Notes under the pieces: generated by a model
Told to the model about the DNA's origin: nothing
What the model saw: only the letters and a program-made list of their open reading frames with translations
Databases searched by the model: none
Position numbers and translations under genes: made by a program
Assembly (NCBI GenBank): GCA_038002745.1
Contig: JBBODD010000001.1
Coordinates: 2,356,001 to 2,420,000, forward strand
Source of the DNA: Bacillus sp. FSL H8-0547
Lineage (GTDB): Bacteria; Bacillota; Bacilli; Bacillales; Bacillaceae
Length of the DNA: 64,000 bases
Reading direction: 5' to 3'
In this document: positions 59,244 to 64,000 of the stretch, in pieces
Layout of the letters: each line of letters opens with the position of its first letter
How positions within the stretch are numbered: position 1 is the stretch's first letter

Positions 59244-59366
59244 ATGTCTTTTCTCCATTATATAAAGAAGCTTGCGGCAAAAGGCAATCTTCCTGAGAAA
59301 GAATACAATCAAATAAGAGACCTTTATAACCGGGCTGCCAAAAAAGAAAGGGCCGGACAAGTATAA
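59244..59366 (+). CDS. Possible 40-residue small protein
   Basis: A short frame, MSFLHYIKKLAAKGNLPEKE... ending KKERAGQV, with amphipathic, charged composition and regular codon use, divergent from the SDR by 22 bp. The ribosome site is poor. The sequence looks protein-like rather than random, but no family is recognised; it could also be the end of a decayed gene. Confidence 0.4.
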   Translation: MSFLHYIKKLAAKGNLPEKEYNQIRDLYNRAAKKERAGQV

Positions 59367-59401
59367 GTGGAGCGTTTCAATACAATGCTATAAACTTCCA
59401 T

Positions 59402-59427
59402 AACACCGCCCATCATCGGGCGGTGTT
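59402..59427. other. GC-rich hairpin
   Basis: AACACCGCCC/GGGCGGTGTT (59402-59411 with 59418-59427), loop ATCATC. No U-tract on either side, so terminator function is uncertain. Confidence 0.5.
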
Positions 59428-59483
59428 GAAAAGTGTGTTCAATTTTAAAATCAATACACAATCCTATATTAAAAATAAAGCCA

Positions 59484-59939
59484 TTATAATAACTCTTTAT
59501 TTTTTTTATAGGAACACTTTAAGGAAATGTAGTTGGAGAAGAACATCACTGTACAAAGAGTTAATAAAAGTCCTGAAATTTCTATCCATTCATTCGGACT
59601 GTCAGGTACCTTAATAAGAGTCATATATGCTGCTATAAATATAACTATAAAAGTGACTGTTTTAATAAAAATGGACCTTAATTCTTTAACGTATGCCTTT
59701 TCTGACGTGATATCGGTATATTCAATTCCGGATATGATGTATCGTCCATATACATAAAAGAGAAAGACAGCGATAGAACAAAGCAATACTACCTCTGCAC
59801 TTATGTCAAAATACCGGCCGGTAATAACCATCACAATTAGAAAAAGGAAGAGGACTATTCCACCTTCAGATAAAAAATACAGCATTTTTCTTTCTTTATA
59901 TTCATCATCCGGTATTAGTAAAGATATCCAAGATTTCAT
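59484..59939 (-). CDS. Membrane protein, partner of the second Xre regulator
   Basis: A 151-residue protein with four TM segments (about 22-42, 50-70, 88-108, 115-138). Overlaps the Xre gene stop by 4 bp, so the two are translated together. No enzyme motif. The pair resembles regulator/membrane-protein modules widely scattered in Bacilli. Confidence 0.78.
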   Translation of the reverse strand: MKSWISLLIPDDEYKERKMLYFLSEGGIVLFLFLIVMVITGRYFDISAEVVLLCSIAVFLFYVYGRYIISGIEYTDITSEKAYVKELRSIFIKTVTFIVIFIAAYMTLIKVPDSPNEWIEISGLLLTLCTVMFFSNYISLKCSYKKNKELL

Positions 59940-60136
59940 TCGTTTTCTACCTCCCAGAATAAATCATTTAACGTTTTATTAAGTACTTTCGCTATGGCAA
60001 TACAGAGTTGAAGACTCGGATTGTATTCTCCTTTCTCAATTAGTCCAATTGTCTGTCTGGTTACACCCGTTTTTTTAGCTAATTGTTCCTGGGTCATTGA
60101 AATGCTGATTCGAGTTATTTTGACATTATTTCTCAT
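59936..60136 (-). CDS. Xre-family HTH regulator
   Basis: A 66-residue stand-alone HTH protein (SMTQEQLAKKTGVTRQTIGLIEKGEYNPSLQL). ATG 60136 after GGGTGGG was chosen over GTG 60151. The large palindrome at 60154-60195 lies directly upstream and is probably its operator. Related to the regulator at 10879 but with a different DNA site. Confidence 0.85.
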   Translation of the reverse strand: MRNNVKITRISISMTQEQLAKKTGVTRQTIGLIEKGEYNPSLQLCIAIAKVLNKTLNDLFWEVENE

Positions 60137-60153
60137 TATCCCACCCTGCACCT

Positions 60154-60195
60154 AATGTAATATATACATTGCATTTGTAATGTATATATTACATT
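60154..60195. promoter_or_regulatory. Perfect 17-bp inverted repeat, Xre operator
   Basis: AATGTAATATATACATT (60154-60170) and its exact reverse complement (60179-60195), spacer 8 bp. Each arm is itself nearly palindromic (TGTAATATATACA), so two dimer sites are likely. Confidence 0.75.
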
Positions 60196-60287
60196 TAATG
60201 AAGTGAAAAATCAAATCATATTTAACTAAACTGACCGATTTTTGAATAATCGACCGCCGTCTTAGATTAAACCGATGATCAAAACGG

Positions 60288-60322
60288 AAAAAATTCAGTC
60301 TGAAAAGAGACTGAATTTTTTT
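60288..60322 (+). terminator. Hairpin terminator in the sigma-factor leader
   Basis: A 14-bp perfect stem (60288-60301 with 60308-60321) and T7. It lies 70 bp before the sigma-factor start with no gene upstream on this strand, so it may attenuate the sigma operon. Confidence 0.75.
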
Positions 60323-60391
60323 CGTTTCAGTGAGAGAATGGAAGAAAGAAAACGTCTAATGGGGCAAAGAGGGCAAAATGGGGTGAATGGG

Positions 60392-60883
60392 ATGGACGGA
60401 CAGGAACTGGAGAGGATGTTCAGCGAATACGGCGACGATGTGCACCACTTTCTTGTGTATTACAAGGGCACACATGATGTCGAAGATGATGTTCAAGAAG
60501 TGTTTATAAAAGCGTTCAAAAGCAGGTTCCGGGAAGAGAGCCATCCGAAAACATGGCTGATCAGCATCGCGAGAAGACTTGTCATCGATCAGTGGAGGAG
60601 GAAGAAATTGCTTGCTTGGCTGCCCGGTCAGCGGGATATAAAAACACCGGACGAGATTTTGGTTGAACATGAAGAGCTGAGTGAAGCATACAAAGCGATT
60701 TCAGAGCTGAAGGCAGAATACCGCGACGTGATTATGCTCAGAATGGTCTCCGAACTTTCAGTAGAAGAAACAGCACATGTTCTTGGGTGGCCAAGAAAAA
60801 AAGTAAGCCGGACGTATTACCGGGCTCTTCAGAAATTAAAGCAAAACCCACGGTTGGAAAGAGGTGCTGAGCTTGAATTATGA
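60392..60883 (+). CDS. ECF-type RNA polymerase sigma factor
   Basis: A 163-residue ECF sigma factor. Region 2 includes DVEDDVQEVFIKAFKSRFRE and TWLISIARRLVIDQWRRKK (about 30-72); region 4 includes LKAEYRDVIMLRMVSELSVEETAHVLGWPRKKVSRTYYRALQKLK (about 108-152). ATG 60392 follows GGGGTGA by 6 nt; longer in-frame starts would include the leader terminator. It is followed by an overlapping anti-sigma gene, a SigX/RsiX-like arrangement, though the identity is not certain. Confidence 0.88.
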   Translation: MDGQELERMFSEYGDDVHHFLVYYKGTHDVEDDVQEVFIKAFKSRFREESHPKTWLISIARRLVIDQWRRKKLLAWLPGQRDIKTPDEILVEHEELSEAYKAISELKAEYRDVIMLRMVSELSVEETAHVLGWPRKKVSRTYYRALQKLKQNPRLERGAELEL

Positions 60884-61421
60884 GAACATGAAATTCCCCA
60901 GAAAAAACATGTCTCCTTCACAAAAACAGTCCATTCGTGCACGCTTGCAGAGAAGGCAGGCTCCTATTACACTCATGCACCGTTTTTTTCAGATAGCTGC
61001 TGCCGCTGTCCTGCTCCTTGGCATTGGTCTTTTCTCTGTCTATCTTGCAAATGAATCCGGCAGGAGCGGCGAGCAAATGTACACAATTGATCTGCCTCAG
61101 GGAATGGACATTTTGAAAAGTGACAAAGGTCTTGTATTTAAACAGGGAGAGCGCACAGTTGGAGGAGCTGTACTGAGTTCGACTGAGGAAAAACAAAGTC
61201 TTGAAGGCGGTGCTGGAATACTTGAGAAAAAGGAGATCACGAACCTGGCCTATCCTGCAGAACGATTGCTTCAGCACGTAAAGACAATGACCGCTGTGCA
61301 GACCTATCATTATTTCTTGGAACTTGAAGACGGGACAGTTGTTCGTGTTTATTTTCATACACCGTATGTAACAGAAAAGCAGGCAGAGGAAGCAATTAAG
61401 ACGTTTCGGGCAGGGGATTGA
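60873..61421 (+). CDS. Putative membrane anti-sigma factor
   Basis: About 182 residues: a short cytoplasmic N-terminus (1-35), one TM (about 36-57, FFQIAAAAVLLLGIGLF), and an extracellular beta-rich domain (80-180). TTG 60873 after GAGGTG overlaps the sigma stop by 11 bp. Context and topology identify it as the anti-sigma factor; sequence alone does not name a family. Confidence 0.75.
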   Translation: MNYENMKFPRKNMSPSQKQSIRARLQRRQAPITLMHRFFQIAAAAVLLLGIGLFSVYLANESGRSGEQMYTIDLPQGMDILKSDKGLVFKQGERTVGGAVLSSTEEKQSLEGGAGILEKKEITNLAYPAERLLQHVKTMTAVQTYHYFLELEDGTVVRVYFHTPYVTEKQAEEAIKTFRAGD

Positions 61422-61447
61422 CGTTCTTCCTGCTCCTAATTACTTAC

Positions 61448-61490
61448 TTGACATTGCATTTAAAAACATGTTAATTTGTATATGCAAATG
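61448..61490 (+). promoter_or_regulatory. Promoter and operator of the MarR gene
   Basis: TTGACA (61448-61453), 17-bp spacer, TTAATT (61471-61476), then the near-palindrome TTTGTATATGCAAATG (61475-61490) over the start site. The motif recurs downstream at 61959 and 61994. Confidence 0.65.
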
Positions 61491-61508
61491 ATAAAAGGAA
61501 TGATGCAA

Positions 61509-61943
61509 ATGAACGAAGAAGAACAAGTACTCATGCACTGTTTGTATTTTACGGCGAGCCGATTCGCTCGAAACATGACAAAACTTGCTGAAGACGTTTT
61601 TGATGCGGGTGACCTTGCGCCATCTTATTTATACTTAATCATGACCGTTAAATTTCATCCGGGAATCACTCAAAAAGAGCTGTGCAAAAAGCTTTCCATT
61701 GCTCCATCAACAAGCACCAGATTTATCGACAAGCTTGAGAAGAAGGGGCTTGTAAACCGGAAAGTAAACGGCAAGCAGTCTTTCATCTCACTTACAAGTG
61801 AGGGAGAAAAGATTTATACACAGTTCCGGGCATCGCTGAAGGATCTGTTTGAGGAATACTCCGCTGTTCTTGGAAAAGAATTCAGCCTGGAATTAAGCAA
61901 GTCGCTGCATGAGGCGAGCAATAAACTAGAGAAAAGAACGTAA
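61509..61943 (+). CDS. MarR family transcriptional regulator
   Basis: A 144-residue winged-helix regulator: HTH at KFHPGITQKELCKKLSIAPSTSTRFIDKLEKKGLV (about 48-82), wing at GKQSFISLTSEGEKIY. AAAGGA is 9 nt before ATG 61509. It probably represses itself and the quinone reductase gene through three shared operators, responding to electrophiles or oxidants as in other MarR/oxidoreductase pairs. Confidence 0.88.
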   Translation: MNEEEQVLMHCLYFTASRFARNMTKLAEDVFDAGDLAPSYLYLIMTVKFHPGITQKELCKKLSIAPSTSTRFIDKLEKKGLVNRKVNGKQSFISLTSEGEKIYTQFRASLKDLFEEYSAVLGKEFSLELSKSLHEASNKLEKRT

Positions 61944-61958
61944 ATTTTTTTGTGTATT

Positions 61959-62010
61959 CATTTGCATGTACAAATGTTTTCTTTTTACGCAATCATTTGC
62001 ATATACAACT
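61959..62010 (+). promoter_or_regulatory. Two MarR-type operators before the quinone reductase
   Basis: CATTTGCATGTACAAATG (61959-61976) and CATTTGCATATACAACT (61994-62010), both matching the site at 61475. They flank the likely promoter of the next gene. Confidence 0.65.
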
Positions 62011-62027
62011 ATTTAAGGAGAGATATA

Positions 62028-62552
62028 ATGAAAACATTAGTCATAGCTGCCCACCCGAATTTATCAGGGTCAAACGTTAATAAAACATGGTTGAACCATT
62101 TAAATAGAGAAGAAGATGTTACGGTTCATGACCTGTACAGTAAATATCCGGATTTTAAAATTGATATAGAGCGCGAGCAAAAGCTCCTGCTTGAACATGA
62201 CCGGATTGTCTTTCAATTTCCGTTCTACTGGTACAGCAGTCCGTCTCTTCTGAAAGAATGGCAGGATGTGGTGCTGGCATACGGCTGGGCATATGGCTCA
62301 CAGGGAACAAAGCTTCACGGAAAAGAGTTTATGCTCGCTGTTTCAACGGGAGGACCGGAAGCTGCGTATCAGTCAGGAGGCTACAACCATTACAGCATGA
62401 GTGAACTGTTCAAGCCGTTTCAGGCAATGGCTAACCTGACGGGCATGCGCTTTCTTCCAGCGTTTGTCGAGCATGGGGTAAGAACACTGAATCAGGAACA
62501 AGTAAACGAAAGTGCAGAGGCACTGATCCGCCACATTAAAGCAGATTTTTAA
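62028..62552 (+). CDS. NAD(P)H:quinone oxidoreductase, flavodoxin-like
   Basis: A 174-residue FMN/FAD flavoprotein of the NQO/KefF/YwrO type: VIAAHPNLSGSNVNKTW (about 4-20, flavin phosphate loop), FQFPFYWYSSPSLLKEW (about 62-78), AVSTGGPEAAYQSGGYNH (about 103-120). It reduces quinones or electrophiles in two-electron steps. ATG 62028 follows AAGGAG. Controlled with the upstream MarR gene. Confidence 0.9.
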   Translation: MKTLVIAAHPNLSGSNVNKTWLNHLNREEDVTVHDLYSKYPDFKIDIEREQKLLLEHDRIVFQFPFYWYSSPSLLKEWQDVVLAYGWAYGSQGTKLHGKEFMLAVSTGGPEAAYQSGGYNHYSMSELFKPFQAMANLTGMRFLPAFVEHGVRTLNQEQVNESAEALIRHIKADF

Positions 62553-62590
62553 GGCGCAGCATATAGAAAAGAGGCTGGGATATAAATATA

Positions 62591-62625
62591 AAAGGGTGAA
62601 TTTGAGAATAACAAATTCACCCTTT
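62591..62625. terminator. Bidirectional terminator
   Basis: A 14-bp perfect stem (62591-62604 with 62612-62625), followed by CTTTC on the plus strand. Confidence 0.8.
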
Positions 62626-62727
62626 CTTTCTATATCAGGCTTCTGTGTCGTACACTCTATCTATCTTTCTTACGTTATAATCTTCATCCCATGTACAGAT
62701 AGCGTACGATTCGAGTGCATATTCACC

Positions 62728-63627
62728 TTACATTCGCAGTGTCTGACTCACATTCTTTTTCTGCCGGAAAAAATAGACCAGCTGCGGGACGGCAATACCC
62801 AAAAGGATAAGCATAATGCCGGCCGTCTGCAGCAGGTTCACCGATTCTTTCAGAAAAAAGACAGAGCAGAGAACGGCTGCAGGCAGTTCGGCAGCCCCGA
62901 CAATTGTGGCGAGTCCTGACCCGATTTTAGGAGTTCCGACTGAAAACAGCACAACCGGGATAAACACGCCGAAAAAGCCGAGAGGCAAGGCGAATTTCCA
63001 TAGTCCTGCCTGCAGAGAACCATTTGTCATAAAATCGGGAGTGAAAAGAATGGTGAGGAAGATGGCTGCCCCAAACGACATGAACAGGCTTCTGTTCAAC
63101 GATGGAAGCTCAGCTGCTACCTTCCCGCTTGCAAAAATAAACAGAGAAAACGAGACGGCAGATAGAAGACCCCAAATGATCCCCGGATCCGTCAAGCTGA
63201 TGGCTTCTTTCCCGAACAGATTGCCTGCCATAAAGGTGCCTATGAGCAAAAGAAGGACAGCGAAAAGCTTTGCGCTGTCAGGTCTCTTTTTCAGATAAAA
63301 TGCCTCAATTAAGATGCCGATCCACGTAAATTGAAACAGCAGGATAATTGCAATGGAGGCAGGAACGGTCTCGAGTGATTTTCCGTAAAAAATTCCTGTA
63401 AAACTTGTCGTCGTCCCCGTCAGCATTAAGAAAAGCGCCTGTTTCCATGTTGCTTTTTTTCTCGAAAAGAGAAGGGCGCAGGCCAAAAAGAGAAGAAAGC
63501 CAGTCACATACTGGCTCCCGATGACTTCTTCCACTGAATAGCCCTGTTTATAGGCAAGCTTGATAATCGTAGAAATAATGCCGTAGCTGCACGCTCCAAT
63601 AAACACGAGAAACGAATATTTAATCAA
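62728..63627 (-). CDS. EamA family (DMT superfamily) transporter
   Basis: A 299-residue membrane protein with ten TM segments in two EamA repeats (about 5-135 and 150-285; LLFQFTWIGILIEAFYLKKRP and LPAAVLCSVFFLKESVN mark the repeat ends). Probably a metabolite or amino-acid exporter. TTG start with AAGGAG 9 nt upstream. It lies 12 bp after the SMR gene, in the same operon. Confidence 0.87.
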   Translation of the reverse strand: MIKYSFLVFIGACSYGIISTIIKLAYKQGYSVEEVIGSQYVTGFLLFLACALLFSRKKATWKQALFLMLTGTTTSFTGIFYGKSLETVPASIAIILLFQFTWIGILIEAFYLKKRPDSAKLFAVLLLLIGTFMAGNLFGKEAISLTDPGIIWGLLSAVSFSLFIFASGKVAAELPSLNRSLFMSFGAAIFLTILFTPDFMTNGSLQAGLWKFALPLGFFGVFIPVVLFSVGTPKIGSGLATIVGAAELPAAVLCSVFFLKESVNLLQTAGIMLILLGIAVPQLVYFFRQKKNVSQTLRM

Positions 63628-63639
63628 AGTGACAACTCC

Positions 63640-63954
63640 TTACGAAACCAGTTTGAGGCCGACCGTTGCCGAAATGATCATGCTGATGAATAAAATCCGT
63701 TTCCAGCTTTTTGAATCCCCATAGAACAAGATGCCGATCAGCGCACTCCCGGCAGATCCAATTCCTGTCCAGACGGAATAGGCAGTCCCAAGTGAGATCG
63801 TCTGCAGGGACTGATTCAGCAGCAGAAAGCTGAGCGAAAAACCTGCAATCATAATCAACAGCGGAACAATTCCTTTAGATTCCTTCATTTTATTAATCCC
63901 GATAACACCGGCTACTTCGAACAGACCGGCACCAATTAGAAACACCCAGTCCAT
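63640..63954 (-). CDS. Small multidrug resistance (SMR) family protein
   Basis: A 104-residue, four-TM SMR protein of the EmrE/Sug family. The essential acidic residue lies in GLFEVAGV (Glu13), and the conserved SLGTAYSVWTGIGSAG (about 54-69) is intact. In Bacilli such proteins often act as two-gene heterodimers; no second SMR gene is seen here. AGGAGG precedes ATG 63954. Confidence 0.9.
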   Translation of the reverse strand: MDWVFLIGAGLFEVAGVIGINKMKESKGIVPLLIMIAGFSLSFLLLNQSLQTISLGTAYSVWTGIGSAGSALIGILFYGDSKSWKRILFISMIISATVGLKLVS

Positions 63955-64000
63955 TATATGGAAGCCTCCTCTTTTTTGTCATCAGACAGTGTTTTTAACC

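Noticed and set aside
58968-59366. 132-codon plus-strand frame
   Set aside because: Most of it is antisense to the SDR gene; only the last 40 codons were kept as a possible small protein.
62596-62919. Plus-strand 107-codon frame
   Set aside because: It starts inside a terminator hairpin and is antisense to the EamA gene.

Overview
The window is chromosomal DNA of a Bacillaceae bacterium close to Bacillus; the genus cannot be fixed from sequence alone. The reasons are the divergent cssRS/htrB locus, the hutPHUIG order, ydbST, metNPQ, strong AGGAGG-type ribosome sites, frequent GTG/TTG starts, and the T-box and S-box leaders. No rRNA, tRNA or CRISPR array was seen.

Layout. 1-6.7 kb: tail of an unknown gene, a RibD/DHFR-like reductase, the CssRS secretion-stress two-component system divergent from HtrB protease with four 122-bp structured repeats between them, and a MurE paralogue that lacks the usual diaminopimelate-recognition motif. 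7-18.2 kb: a 1244-residue secreted subtilase, a small Xre/membrane-protein pair, and the histidine utilisation operon (hutP, leader terminator, hutH, U, I, G) followed by a siroheme-reductase-like half protein. 18.2-27 kb: six 53-bp repeats, a T-box-controlled short methionyl-tRNA synthetase, a cell-wall-binding-repeat protein, an ABC-2 exporter, ydbST, and two gene relics. One relic is a copy of the 3' end of the cell-wall-binding gene. 27-36.5 kb: an Opu-type ABC importer under a SAM riboswitch, then a fructose-family PTS with a PRD regulator and a Gfo/Idh/MocA oxidoreductase.

36.6-44.8 kb is accessory DNA. It holds a decayed YHYH-domain gene, a highly structured non-coding stretch upstream of a RadC/JAB protein and a zinc-ribbon protein, and then a very AT-rich four-gene operon: NA37/YejK-like protein, unknown three-TM protein, AAA ATPase and HNH nuclease. 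The last two resemble the Septu pair PtuA/PtuB, so the four genes look like an expanded, possibly undescribed anti-phage system. This is the best candidate for a new system in the window.

44.8-64 kb: a huge multidomain GH16 beta-1,3-glucanase whose signal peptide is out of frame with the mature protein, assorted enzymes, tandem SAM riboswitches upstream of metNPQ and an M20 amidohydrolase, a diverged SAM-riboswitch-like leader before an esterase, an ECF sigma/anti-sigma pair, a MarR/quinone-reductase pair sharing operators, and EamA/SMR exporters. Five methionine- or SAM-sensing leaders (one Met T-box, three S-boxes, one S-box-like) fall within about 33 kb, so sulfur amino-acid control is a theme of this neighbourhood.
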